Part shown: positions 10,226-18,603 of the stretch, in pieces
Layout: the number at the start of each line of letters is the position of its first letter
Position numbering within the stretch: position 1 is the stretch's first letter
NCBI GenBank assembly: GCA_003220535.1
Contig: QHSU01000078.1
Span: forward strand, 62,001-126,000
Reading direction: 5' to 3'
From: Candidatus Rokuibacteriota bacterium
GTDB taxonomy: Bacteria > Methylomirabilota > Methylomirabilia > Rokubacteriales > CSP1-6
DNA: 64,000 bases
The notes under the pieces: model-generated
The model's input: only the letters and a program-made list of their open reading frames with translations
Told to the model about the DNA's origin: nothing
Databases searched by the model: none
Made by a program: the position numbers and the translations under genes

Positions 10226-13126
10226 TCACGCGTGCTCGCGGACGACCTTCCGGAGGTAGGTGACGGACGGCCGCGTGCCGACCTCGCGGAGCACGTGATA
10301 CGCCCGGGGCGAGTGAGCCAGCTTCGCGACGGTGCTGGCGTCGTCCTTGAGGTTACCGAACGTGATCGCCTGAGTCGGACACGTCTGCTGGCACGCCGTC
10401 ACGATGTCGCCGTCCCGCACCCCGCGCTTCTCGTCGCGCGCACGATCCTTGCCGACGATGATGCGCTGCACGCACATCGTGCACTTCTCCATCACGCCGA
10501 GCTGACGGACCGTGACGTCGGGGTTCAGCTGGACCTCGAGCGGCGCCGGGAACTCGTACTGGAACCAGTTGAAACGGCGCACGTGATACGGACAGTTGTT
10601 GCCGCAGTAGCGCGTGCCCACGCAACGGTTGTAGACCTGCCCATTGAGTCCCTCATCGGTGCGGTAGGCCGCGTACACGGGGCAGACGGGCTCGCACGGC
10701 GCGACCTCGCAGTGCTGGCACAGCATCGGCAGGAACAGGTTCGTCGGATGCTCCCGCTTGCCTTCCGCCCAGCGCTCGAGCCGGAGCCAGTGGAGCTGGC
10801 GGCCGTACGCCGCCGAGGCCTTGCCCACGACCGGCACGTTGTTCTCCGCCTGGCAGGCGACCACGCACGCCTGACAGCCCACGCACGCGTCGACGTCGAT
10901 CGTCATGCCCCAGCGGTTGCCCGGATATTTTTGATTTTCGTAGAGGCTGGGTAGAGGTGGCTCGGGGCCACGCCCCCGCAGCGCCTGCTCGCGGGCCGCG
11001 CGCAGGTCCACGTACTGCGCCAGCTCGCGGTCGTCCTGGTCGTGCGTCGCCTGGAGAATGGCCAGCGGGCGGCGCGTGCCGAGCTTCGTCAGGGTCACCT
11101 TCACGCTCATGAACGAGAGTCCACCCGACGTCGCGTCGGCCGCCGCCGGCAGGATCTCCATCGGGTTCAGGGAGCGGGGGTCGGCGCCGACGTATCGCGG
11201 ACGCTGGTAGGGCGTATAGCGGTGGCCCATCGGAATCGCGACCGCGGAGGGATGAAGCGTCGGCGAGATGTACGCGGGCAGCTCGAGGCTCCCCTGCGGC
11301 GACTTGATCCCGAGCATGTCGCCCTGGGCGATGCCGAGCTTCCGCGCCGTCTCCGCCGGGACCTCGACCCACGCGTCCCACACTGCCTGCGTCATCGTGT
11401 CGGGTGCCTCCTGGAGCCAGGCGCTGACCGCGCTGCGACCGTCGTAGAACCGGAGCGACGGATAGGCGAGGAGCGTGAGCCCGCCGGCGTTGCCCTCGAG
11501 CTTTGCCGGCGCCGGCTCGACGGCGCTGACCTTCGCGGTCACCGCGACCGGAGCGACGTCGGCGAAGAGGCCGCCGTGGCGGAGCGCCCCTTCGAGCTGT
11601 CCCTTCACCAGCGGCTCCCACGCCGCCTTCACGTACTGCTCGAAGCTCGGCCACGGGAGCGGGCCCTTGCCCTCCTCGGCCCCAAGCGCGGCCCGGGCGA
11701 TGCGGAGAAGCGTGTCACCCATTGGCCGCGAGTCGCGGATCGGCGCCATCGTCGGCTGAAGCAGGCCGACCACGCCCTCGCGCGGCGAGTAGTCGCCCCA
11801 CGACTCGAGCCAGTGCGTGTCCGGCAGGACGACGTGCGCCAGCTCGCTGGTCTGATCGGGCACGTTCGAGAAGCTGACGACGAGCGCCACCTTGCGGATC
11901 GCGTCGGCGAGCTTGAGGCCAGACGGGAGCGTGAAGGCGGGGTTGACACCGGGGCCCAGGACGAGGACCTCGACCTCACCGCCCGCCATGGCGCGCGCCA
12001 GCGCCGCGACCTCCGCGTGCGGCGTGACTTTGCCGTAGGCCGAATCGGCGCCGAAGCGTACGGTCTTGCCGACGTTGCCGGCCGCCGCGTTCAGGAGGTT
12101 GATCGCGATCTGCGTCTCGGTCGCGTTGGACCCGGTGACCGCCACACCGCCGCCGACGGCGAGCCCGGGCTTGGCGTGGGCGAACACCGTCGCGACGTGC
12201 TTGATCGTCTCGACGGGGACGCCACTCTGGTCCGCAGCCCGCTTGAGGTCGACCCTGGCCACGGCTTCGGCGAAACGGCGGTCCGCCATCCCCTCGTCGA
12301 CCATCACGCGCAGGACGGCGAGGGCGAGCAGCCCTTCCGTCCCGGGGGCGTTCCGGACCCACTCGTCGGCGTTCGACGCCGTCAGGGACTGCCGCGGCTC
12401 GACGTGGATGAACGTCCCCGCGCGCCCGTCCCTGAACGAATGCATCCGCGCGAACGTCCGCGCGTACTGGACGTTCGAGAGCCAGGTCTCGATGAAGTCG
12501 GCGCCGAAAGACAGGACGACCTCGGCGTCCTCGAACGCGTAGTACGGGATCGCGTCCCGGTTGAACGTGGTCCGGTTCGCGGCGCGGATCGACTCGTAGG
12601 TGAACGGCTCCAGCGTAACGCGCGGACGCGTCCCGAGCGCCTGGACCCAGCGATCGAGCAGCGCGGCGAGGCTTCCGTTCTCGAGCTGCGACACGACGGC
12701 GATCGCGCGACCCTTGCCGACGGTCCGGAGCGCGCCGATCCGCTCGGCGACGAGCTTCGTGGCCGCGTCCCACGTCCCGGCCTTGAAGGCGCCGTTCCCG
12801 TCCCGCACGAGCGGACCCGCGATCCGGTCGGGATGGTAGAGACCCTGCAGCGCGGCCTGTCCGCGCAGGCACAATGCGCCTGCGTTGACCGGGTGGTCGG
12901 GATTCCCCTCGAGCTTCACGATGCGCCCCTCGCGGTTCTTCGCGAGGACGCCGCACCCGGCCGGGCACTCGCGGCAGACCGTCGCGAACCACGAGGCCAC
13001 CCCCGGCACGATCTGCTCGTTCGGGACCACGAGGGGCAGGATGGTCTCGCTGGCCTGCTGGCAACCGCCGGTCGCGGCGGCCGCGCCGGATACCGTGACG
13101 ATCTTGAAGAAGTCGCGTCGGTTCAT
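10226..13126 (-). CDS. actB: Alternative complex III subunit ActB (molybdopterin-oxidoreductase-like and ferredoxin fusion)
   Basis: The large peripheral subunit of alternative complex III, 966 residues. The N-terminus has a Tat-type motif (NRRDFFKIV) and a possible lipobox (ATGGC). A domain like molybdopterin oxidoreductases follows, with a CRECPAGCG cysteine cluster and the NPDHPVNAGALCLRG stretch; in characterised ActB this domain has no molybdenum cofactor. From about residue 745 there is a four-cluster ferredoxin domain: CVGCQACVVAC, CQHCEVAPCEPVC, CVGTRYCGNNC and the CTMCVQR...CQQTCP set. The ATG at 13126 lies inside the first of three tandem repeats that fill the gap to actA. Confidence 0.93.
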   Translation of the reverse strand: MNRRDFFKIVTVSGAAAATGGCQQASETILPLVVPNEQIVPGVASWFATVCRECPAGCGVLAKNREGRIVKLEGNPDHPVNAGALCLRGQAALQGLYHPDRIAGPLVRDGNGAFKAGTWDAATKLVAERIGALRTVGKGRAIAVVSQLENGSLAALLDRWVQALGTRPRVTLEPFTYESIRAANRTTFNRDAIPYYAFEDAEVVLSFGADFIETWLSNVQYARTFARMHSFRDGRAGTFIHVEPRQSLTASNADEWVRNAPGTEGLLALAVLRVMVDEGMADRRFAEAVARVDLKRAADQSGVPVETIKHVATVFAHAKPGLAVGGGVAVTGSNATETQIAINLLNAAAGNVGKTVRFGADSAYGKVTPHAEVAALARAMAGGEVEVLVLGPGVNPAFTLPSGLKLADAIRKVALVVSFSNVPDQTSELAHVVLPDTHWLESWGDYSPREGVVGLLQPTMAPIRDSRPMGDTLLRIARAALGAEEGKGPLPWPSFEQYVKAAWEPLVKGQLEGALRHGGLFADVAPVAVTAKVSAVEPAPAKLEGNAGGLTLLAYPSLRFYDGRSAVSAWLQEAPDTMTQAVWDAWVEVPAETARKLGIAQGDMLGIKSPQGSLELPAYISPTLHPSAVAIPMGHRYTPYQRPRYVGADPRSLNPMEILPAAADATSGGLSFMSVKVTLTKLGTRRPLAILQATHDQDDRELAQYVDLRAAREQALRGRGPEPPLPSLYENQKYPGNRWGMTIDVDACVGCQACVVACQAENNVPVVGKASAAYGRQLHWLRLERWAEGKREHPTNLFLPMLCQHCEVAPCEPVCPVYAAYRTDEGLNGQVYNRCVGTRYCGNNCPYHVRRFNWFQYEFPAPLEVQLNPDVTVRQLGVMEKCTMCVQRIIVGKDRARDEKRGVRDGDIVTACQQTCPTQAITFGNLKDDASTVAKLAHSPRAYHVLREVGTRPSVTYLRKVVREHA

Positions 13127-13339
13127 TTACCGAGAGCTCCAGCCCGGATTTGACCGAGGGTGGCGAGTGACAGGCACGTGTGGCTCCATTTACCGAGAGC
13201 TCCAGCCCGGATTTGACCGAGGAGAGCTCCAGCCCGGATCCGACCGAGGGTGGCGAGTGACAGGCACGTGGGGCTCCATTTACCGAGAGCTCCAGCCCGG
13301 ATCCGACCGAGGGTGGCGAATGACAGGCACGTGTGGCTC
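13124..13339. repeat. Three tandem copies of a 63-bp repeat between actA and actB
   Basis: Units begin at 13124, 13187 and 13277. The first and third are 63 bp. The second is 90 bp because it has a 27-bp internal duplication. They differ at only a few positions. Each unit contains the palindromes GAGCTC and CACGTG. On the minus strand each unit ends in the same context that supplies the actB start codon in the first copy (TCGGTAAATG). The array fills the gap between the actA stop (13345) and actB. Confidence 0.93.
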
Positions 13340-13344
13340 CGTTT

Positions 13345-13938
13345 TCAGTGGTGACAGGTCACGCAGTCGAGCGGCGCGTGCTTGCTGGCCGTCGCGTTCT
13401 CTCGCCGGTGACAGTCGATGCACCATCCCATCGTGAGCGGCGGCGCCGTGGGTCTCGCGCCCACGAGGTGCAAGAGGTCGATCGTCAGGCGCGGACCCGT
13501 CTCGGCCGCGAAGGTCGTCATGGTCTCGACCGGGCCATGGCACGTCTGGCACTTGAGCCCCGCGCGCACATGCGCCTTGTGCGGGAAGTAGGTGAACTCC
13601 GGCAGCTTGTTCACGCGGACCCATGGAATCGACTCCTTCTTCGCATAGTACTCGGCGAGCTTCTTGACCTCGGGCAGGGCCGCGCCGGTGATCTTGTGGC
13701 ACCCCATGCAGCGCTCGACGGACGGGAGCCCCGCATACTCCGATCGACGCGCCTCGCTGTGGCAGTACTGGCAGTCGATCTTGTACGTCCCGGCGTGCAC
13801 GTTGTGAGGGAAGTTGATGGGCTGGCTCGAAGGCTTCGCCGCTGCGGCGGGCTGGCGGCTCCACGACGACACCGCCAGGAAGATCAAAACGGCTAGGAGC
13901 GCCGCGCCGAGTGCGCCCACGCCCGCCTTGGCCGTCAT
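13345..13938 (-). CDS. actA: Alternative complex III subunit ActA (pentahaem cytochrome c)
   Basis: A 197-residue membrane-anchored cytochrome with one N-terminal helix (about residues 8-25) and five CXXCH haem sites: CQYCH, CMGCH, CQTCH, CIDCH and CVTCH, the last at the very C-terminus. Extra histidines (FPHNVHAG, FPHKAHVRAG) are likely axial ligands. ActA is the multihaem electron carrier of alternative complex III and acts at the outer face of the membrane. It is the first gene of the act operon; a Shine-Dalgarno-like GGAGGA lies about 14 bp upstream. Confidence 0.94.
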   Translation of the reverse strand: MTAKAGVGALGAALLAVLIFLAVSSWSRQPAAAAKPSSQPINFPHNVHAGTYKIDCQYCHSEARRSEYAGLPSVERCMGCHKITGAALPEVKKLAEYYAKKESIPWVRVNKLPEFTYFPHKAHVRAGLKCQTCHGPVETMTTFAAETGPRLTIDLLHLVGARPTAPPLTMGWCIDCHRRENATASKHAPLDCVTCHH

Positions 13939-14043
13939 CGACAGTCGATCGTCCTCCGGGGGATTGGCCTCTCCGCGCTGCAGGCCATCGCGGGGACGCG
14001 GCCCCGCCGGCCGAGGCGCGGCCGTAACTCAGGATGCTCGTGA

Positions 14044-14073
14044 ACGCTATCACGCACTCCCGGCGGCCGTCAA
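14044..14073 (-). promoter_or_regulatory. Possible promoter of the act operon
   Basis: In the 202-bp gap between hemL and actA, the minus strand has TTGACG (14073-14068) and, 18 bp later, TAGCGT (14049-14044). The -35 hexamer is good and the -10 hexamer is poor. Nothing else in this gap could be assigned. This is a weak prediction. Confidence 0.3.
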
Positions 14074-14140
14074 TCTATTCGCGCGGTTCCGAGTGGCGAA
14101 ACGCGGTGCGCGCGCCGGCTGCGGCAAGCCGCGTCGCGGA

Positions 14141-15418
14141 TCAGCCGGCGGCCAGCGACTCGGCCGCGGCCCACGCCGCCTGCGCGATGTCCGCGTCAGT
14201 GTGCGCGAGAGAGACGAAGGCCGCCTCGAACTGCGAGGGCGCCAGGAACACGCCACGCTCGAGCATCGCGTGGAAGTAGCGCGCGTAGCGCTTCGTGTCG
14301 GCACGCTTGGCCGACGCGTAGTCGGTCACCGCGCCCTCGCAGAAGAACGCCGTCAGCATCGACCCTACGCGGTTGACCGTCAAAGGGACGCCGGCCTGCT
14401 CGGCGGCGCGTCGCAGGCCCCGCTCGAGCTCTGCGCCAAGCGCATCGAGGCGACGGTACGCGTCGCGGTCCTGGAGCCGCGCCAAGGTCGCGAGCCCCGC
14501 CGCCACCGCGAGCGGATTGCCCGAGAGCGTCCCGGCCTGGTAGACCGTGCCGAGCGGCGCGACGTGAGTCATCAAGCGCCGCGATCCTCCGTAGGCGCCC
14601 ACCGGCAGCCCGCCGCCGATGACCTTGCCGAGGCATGTGAGGTCGGGACGCACGCCGTAGAGCTCCTGGGCGCCGCCGTACGCGACGCGGAACCCGGTGA
14701 TGACCTCGTCGAAGATGAGCACGGCGTCGTGGGCGCGCGTGAGCTCGCGCAGACCCTCGAGGAAGCCCGCGCGCGGGGGCACGACCCCCATGTTGCCCGC
14801 CACCGGCTCGACGATGACGGCGGCGATCTCGCGCCCGCGTTCGCGGAAGAGCGTCCGGACGGCGTCCAGGTCGTTGAACGGCGCCGTCAGCGTCAGCTGC
14901 GCGAGCGGGCCCGGCACCCCGGCGCTGTCGGGGATCGAGAAGGTCGCGCCGCCGGAGCCGGCCTTGACCAGGAGGCTGTCGGCGTGACCGTGATAACAGC
15001 CGTCGAACTTCACGAGGAGCGGGCGGCCGGTCGCGCCCCGCGCCAGGCGGATCGCGCTCATCGCGGCCTCGGTCCCCGAGCTGACGAGCCGCACCAGCTC
15101 GATCGAAGGGTAGGCGGCGGCGATCGCTTCCGCCATCTCGACCTCGAGGCCCGTCGGCGCGCCGTAGCTGGTGCCCCGCGCCGCGGCCTCGGCGATGGCG
15201 GCGACGACCGGCGGCGCGGCGTGGCCGAGGATGAGTGGGCCCCACGAGCCGAGGAAGTCCAGGTACGAACGGCCGTCCACGTCCCAGATCCTGGCCCCCT
15301 CGCCGCGCGCCACGAAGAACGGCTCGCCGCCCACGCCGCGGAAGGCGCGCACGGGGCTGTTGACGCCGCCGGGAATCAGCCGACACGCAGCCTCGAACAG
15401 ACTCTTCGAGTCACGCAT
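14141..15418 (-). CDS. hemL: Glutamate-1-semialdehyde 2,1-aminomutase
   Basis: Converts glutamate-1-semialdehyde to 5-aminolevulinate in the C5 haem pathway, using pyridoxal phosphate. The 425-residue protein matches the family over its whole length: IPGGVNSPVRAFRGVGG near the N-terminus, SSGTEAAMSAIRLAR, KFDGCYHGHAD, FDEVITGFRV, and the PLP lysine in CLGKVIGGGLPVGAYGG. The GTVYQAGTLSGNPLA segment is also typical. It is separated from the other hem genes (17.6-21.6 kb) by the cysteine cluster on the same strand and follows mec closely. Confidence 0.97.
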   Translation of the reverse strand: MRDSKSLFEAACRLIPGGVNSPVRAFRGVGGEPFFVARGEGARIWDVDGRSYLDFLGSWGPLILGHAAPPVVAAIAEAAARGTSYGAPTGLEVEMAEAIAAAYPSIELVRLVSSGTEAAMSAIRLARGATGRPLLVKFDGCYHGHADSLLVKAGSGGATFSIPDSAGVPGPLAQLTLTAPFNDLDAVRTLFRERGREIAAVIVEPVAGNMGVVPPRAGFLEGLRELTRAHDAVLIFDEVITGFRVAYGGAQELYGVRPDLTCLGKVIGGGLPVGAYGGSRRLMTHVAPLGTVYQAGTLSGNPLAVAAGLATLARLQDRDAYRRLDALGAELERGLRRAAEQAGVPLTVNRVGSMLTAFFCEGAVTDYASAKRADTKRYARYFHAMLERGVFLAPSQFEAAFVSLAHTDADIAQAAWAAAESLAAG

Positions 15419-15419
15419 T

Positions 15420-15959
15420 TCAGGAGCTCCTGCCGAGCAACGCGCCGATCCCGGCTCTCTCCCAGAGCCGACCGGCGGCGAAGAGGATCCGCTCGTGCCA
15501 GCGCCGGCCCGCGGCGTCGAGGTCGACCCGGAGGAACTCCCGCTCGCGCGCGCTCCAGCGGAACCCGGCGACGGCGTCCACCCGTCCGCCGACGACCGAC
15601 GTCACGAGATACGTCGCGGTCGGGTACGTCGGCTCGTCGCCGAGCAGCGCCTGCTGCCGGTCCGTCGGCGAGAAGTAGGCGCCGGCATCGACGTGCGAAT
15701 GATAGATCACCGCGATCGAGAACCCCTCCCCCTCGAGACGTCCGATGCGGAGCAGGTCTTTGGGATCGATGAAATAGGCCGTGCGGGCGTCCCGCGGATG
15801 ACGCAGCGGATCCTTGGCATGCAGCTCGTCCTGGATGTTCCGGCACCTGACGAGCTGGCGCGTCCGGCCCTGGACCAGGATGACGCCGCACGACTCGTGG
15901 GGATACTCCTCGACCGCCTGCCGGCGGATCGCGTCGAGCTCCTCGGCCGTGACGATCAT
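15420..15959 (-). CDS. JAMM/MPN+ zinc metalloprotease (Mec/QbsD-like)
   Basis: A 179-residue protein with a complete JAMM zinc-protease motif: Glu22, His87, His89, Ser97 and Asp100 in the pattern HSH-x7-SPTD. In Mycobacterium the homologue Mec cuts cysteine from the carrier CysO. In Pseudomonas QbsD trims residues after the diglycine of its carrier protein. The ATG overlaps the stop of the cysO-like gene (ATGA), and a cysteine synthase lies just upstream, so the carrier encoded next door is its likely substrate. The last 40 residues beyond the core domain are not recognised. Confidence 0.88.
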   Translation of the reverse strand: MIVTAEELDAIRRQAVEEYPHESCGVILVQGRTRQLVRCRNIQDELHAKDPLRHPRDARTAYFIDPKDLLRIGRLEGEGFSIAVIYHSHVDAGAYFSPTDRQQALLGDEPTYPTATYLVTSVVGGRVDAVAGFRWSAREREFLRVDLDAAGRRWHERILFAAGRLWERAGIGALLGRSS

Positions 15960-16255
15960 GACGCGCCTGGCGTGCGCGCGCGCCCGCCCGCGAGCGCCGG
16001 AATGATCGTGACCTCGTCGCCGTCGCGGAGCGGCGTGCGCAGCCCCTGGAGGGATTCGATCGCCTCGCTGTTCACGTAGATGTTCACGTGATGGTGCACC
16101 GCGCCGCCCTCGTCGCGCACCAGCCCTTTCAGTCCGCTGTAGGAGGCTTCGAGCTGGTCGAGCAGCCGGCTGACGTCGGTCGCGGCGACCTCGATGTGGG
16201 CGCGGTTGTTCGTCGCCCGACGAAACGAGGTCGGGATGTAGACGGTCACCGCCAT
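15956..16255 (-). CDS. CysO-like sulfur-carrier protein (ThiS/MoaD fold) with C-terminal tail
   Basis: A 99-residue ubiquitin-fold sulfur carrier. The sequence has the MoaD/CysO pattern: AVTVYIPTSFR at the start, VNIYVNSEAI in the middle and DGDEVTIIPALAGG near the end. The diglycine that would be thiocarboxylated is at residues 90-91, but eight more residues (RARTPGAS) follow. Active carriers must end in GG, so proteolytic trimming is predicted, and the overlapping JAMM protease gene is the obvious candidate. It lies two bases downstream of the cysteine synthase gene. The ATG at 16255 fits the family start; the upstream open frame is a shadow of cysM. Confidence 0.88.
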   Translation of the reverse strand: MAVTVYIPTSFRRATNNRAHIEVAATDVSRLLDQLEASYSGLKGLVRDEGGAVHHHVNIYVNSEAIESLQGLRTPLRDGDEVTIIPALAGGRARTPGAS

Positions 16256-16257
16256 CC

Positions 16258-17181
16258 CTAGCCTCCTGGACTCAGGTACCGCTCGCCGGTGTCCGGGAGC
16301 ACCGTGACGACGAGCTGGCTCGGCGCCAGCTCCGCCGCCACCTGACACGCCGCGAACGCGGCCGCGCCGGCCGACACGCCGACCAGCAGCCCCTCTTCCC
16401 GCGCGAGCCGTCGCGACCACGCGAGGGCATCCTCGTCGCGTACCAGGATGATCCGGTCGATGATCGACCGGTTCAGGACGCCCGGCACGAACGACGCGCC
16501 GATCCCCTGGATGGCGTGGGGCCGCGCCTTGCCCCCGGAGAGCACGGGCGAGGTCGCGGGCTCGACGGCGACGACGCGGACCGTCGGGATCTTTTCCTTG
16601 AGGACCTCGCCGACACCCGTCAGGGTCCCGCCCGTTCCAACGCCGACGACGAGGGCGTCGAGCCGGCCGCCGACCGCGTCGAGGATCTCGAGCGCGGTCG
16701 TGCGACGGTGCGCCTCGGGGTTCGCCGGGTTCTCGAATTGCTGCGGCATGAAGTAGTCCGGGTGCTCGCGGCAGAGCTCGCGGGCCGCGTGGACGGCACC
16801 GGTCATCCCCTCGATCGCCGGCGTGAGGTGGAGCTCGGCGCCGAACCGCGCGAGGAGGCGCTGGCGCTCGACGCTCATGTCGTCGGGCATCGTCAGGATC
16901 AGCCGGTAGCCTCGCACCGCCGCCGCCATCGCCAATCCGATGCCCGTGTTGCCGCTGGTCGGCTCGACGATGGTGGCGCCCGTCTTGAGCACGCCACGCC
17001 GCTCGGCGTCCTCGAGCATCGAGACGGCGATGCGATCCTTGACGCTCCCGCCCGGGTTCAGCGACTCGACCTTCGCGACGACGCTCGCCCCGCCCGGCTT
17101 GGGCAGGCGGTTCAGCCGCACCATCGGTGTGCGGCCGACCAGCTCGAGCACCGAGCTCGCGATCTTCGGTGCCGGCATCAT
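16258..17181 (-). CDS. cysM: PLP-dependent cysteine synthase (CysK/CysM family)
   Basis: A 307-residue fold-type II PLP enzyme that makes cysteine from O-acetyl- or O-phosphoserine. Key motifs: VGRTPMVRLNRLP, the PLP lysine in NPGGSVKDRIA, the TSGNTGIGLA asparagine loop, and GTGGTLTGVG for phosphate binding. The MMPAP start at 17181 overlaps the Rrf2 stop (ATGATG). It sits with a CysO-like carrier and a JAMM protease, as in the Mycobacterium cysM-cysO-mec cluster, so the sulfur donor may be protein-bound thiocarboxylate and not free sulfide. The symbol follows that context; family alone allows cysK. Confidence 0.92.
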   Translation of the reverse strand: MMPAPKIASSVLELVGRTPMVRLNRLPKPGGASVVAKVESLNPGGSVKDRIAVSMLEDAERRGVLKTGATIVEPTSGNTGIGLAMAAAVRGYRLILTMPDDMSVERQRLLARFGAELHLTPAIEGMTGAVHAARELCREHPDYFMPQQFENPANPEAHRRTTALEILDAVGGRLDALVVGVGTGGTLTGVGEVLKEKIPTVRVVAVEPATSPVLSGGKARPHAIQGIGASFVPGVLNRSIIDRIILVRDEDALAWSRRLAREEGLLVGVSAGAAAFAACQVAAELAPSQLVVTVLPDTGERYLSPGG

Positions 17182-17618
17182 ATGTGGTACATCGGGCGCG
17201 CGGCGCTCCGGCGGGCGAGCGCGCGCGTGGCGAGATCGCCGAACGTCAGCTGGTCGACGACCTTCGAGACCGCGTTCGAGATCTCGTCCCACAGCTCGGC
17301 CAGGTCGTGCCGCTCGCCGGTGCTCCGGCCCCCCCGGCGCTGCGCCTCGAACGGCGCGCCCGCGCCCTCCACCGCTCGCAGGACGTCGCCCACCGTGATG
17401 TCCTCGGGCGGGCGCGTGAGATGGTAGCCGCCCAGCGAGCCGCGCTTGGACGTGAGCAAGCCCGCGCGCTTCAGCGCCAGCAGCACCTGTTCGAGGTAGC
17501 GCTGTGGGATCGCCTGGCGCCGCGCGATCTCCTGGATGGGCGTGAGCCCGCGATCACGGTGGAGCGCCAGGTCGAGCACCGCCTGGATCGCATACTCGCC
17601 CTTCGCCGAGATGCGCAC
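17178..17618 (-). CDS. Rrf2-family transcriptional regulator without cysteines (CymR-like)
   Basis: A 146-residue winged-helix regulator of the Rrf2 family: the MRISAKGEYAIQAVLDLA start, the helix-turn-helix around residues 25-50 (IQEIARRQAIPQRYLEQVL) and the wing SKRGSLGGYHLTRPP. No cysteine occurs anywhere, so it cannot hold the [2Fe-2S] cluster of IscR or the cluster of NsrR. CymR, the cysteine-metabolism repressor of Bacillus and Staphylococcus, also lacks a cluster and works in complex with CysK. The gene is directly upstream of and overlaps the cysteine synthase gene, which supports a CymR-like role. Start is GTG at 17618. Confidence 0.88.
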   Translation of the reverse strand: MRISAKGEYAIQAVLDLALHRDRGLTPIQEIARRQAIPQRYLEQVLLALKRAGLLTSKRGSLGGYHLTRPPEDITVGDVLRAVEGAGAPFEAQRRGGRSTGERHDLAELWDEISNAVSKVVDQLTFGDLATRALARRSAARPMYHI

Positions 17619-17619
17619 G

Positions 17620-18603
17620 CTACGGCTCGGCTCGCTCGAGCAGGCGCGCGGCGTCGCGGGCGAAGTAGGTGATCACGACGTCGGCGCCGGCGCGGCGGAT
17701 GGCGGTGAGCGCCTCCATCATCGCGCGCTCCTCGTCGAGCCAGCCCAGGCGCCCGGCGGCGCGGATCATCGCGTACTCGCCGGAGACCGAGTACGCGGCG
17801 AGCGGCACGCCGAACTCCGCCTTCGCCCGCGAGATGACGTCGAGGTACGGCAACGCGGGCTTGACCATGACGATGTCGGCCCCCTCGTCGAGATCGAGCG
17901 CGATCTCGCGCATCGCCTCCACGGCGTTCGCCGGATCCATCTGGTACGCGCGCCGGTCGCCGAACTGCGGCGCCGAGTCCGCCGCGTCGCGGAACGGACC
18001 GTAGAAGCTCGAGGCGTACTTCGCTGAGTACGCCATGATCGGCGTGTCGGTGAAGCTCGCGTCGTCGAGCGCCTCGCGGATGGTGCCGACGCGGCCGTCC
18101 ATCATGTCGGAGGGGGCGACCAGATCCGCGCCCGCTTCGGCGTGCGAGACGGCGACGCGCGCGAGCAGCTCGAGCGTCGGGTCGTTGCGGACGGTGCCGC
18201 CTTCCACGATGCCGCAGTGCCCGTGACTCGTGTACTGGCACAGGCACACGTCGGTGGCGACCAGCAAGTCCGGCACCACGTCCTTCACCGCCCGCACCGC
18301 CTGCTGCACGATGCCGTCGTCGGCGTACGCCTCGGAGCCGCGCGGGTCTTTCTCGGCGGGCAGGCCGAACAGGAGGACGCCGGGGATCCCCACGCTCGCG
18401 ACATCCTTCATGTCCTTCACGAGCTCGTCGATGGAGAGACGGTACTGGCCGGGCATCGACCCGATCGGCTCGCGCACGCCTCGCCCGTGGACGACGAAGA
18501 GCGGGTAGATGAGATCGTCGACGGCCAGCACCGTCTCGCGGATCAGCTTGCGTAGCAAGGGCTTCTCGCGGAGACGTCTCGGTCGGAACATCGCATGCGC
18601 CAT
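17620..18603 (-). CDS. hemB: Delta-aminolevulinic acid dehydratase (porphobilinogen synthase)
   Basis: Condenses two 5-aminolevulinates to porphobilinogen. The 327-residue protein has both active-site lysine regions (YSAKYASSFYGPFRDA and IVMVKPALPYLDVI) and the zinc-type cysteine triad in DVCLCQYTSHGHCG, so it is a zinc-dependent rather than a magnesium-only form. The chosen ATG has an AAGGAG Shine-Dalgarno and overlaps the hemD stop by one base (TGATG). The upstream open frame is a hemD shadow. Confidence 0.97.
   Translation of the reverse strand: MAHAMFRPRRLREKPLLRKLIRETVLAVDDLIYPLFVVHGRGVREPIGSMPGQYRLSIDELVKDMKDVASVGIPGVLLFGLPAEKDPRGSEAYADDGIVQQAVRAVKDVVPDLLVATDVCLCQYTSHGHCGIVEGGTVRNDPTLELLARVAVSHAEAGADLVAPSDMMDGRVGTIREALDDASFTDTPIMAYSAKYASSFYGPFRDAADSAPQFGDRRAYQMDPANAVEAMREIALDLDEGADIVMVKPALPYLDVISRAKAEFGVPLAAYSVSGEYAMIRAAGRLGWLDEERAMMEALTAIRRAGADVVITYFARDAARLLERAEP

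Noticed and set aside
14074..14140. Additional small genes or RNA in the hemL-actA gap
   Set aside because: No frame with a ribosome-binding site and no convincing hairpin with a T-run was found.
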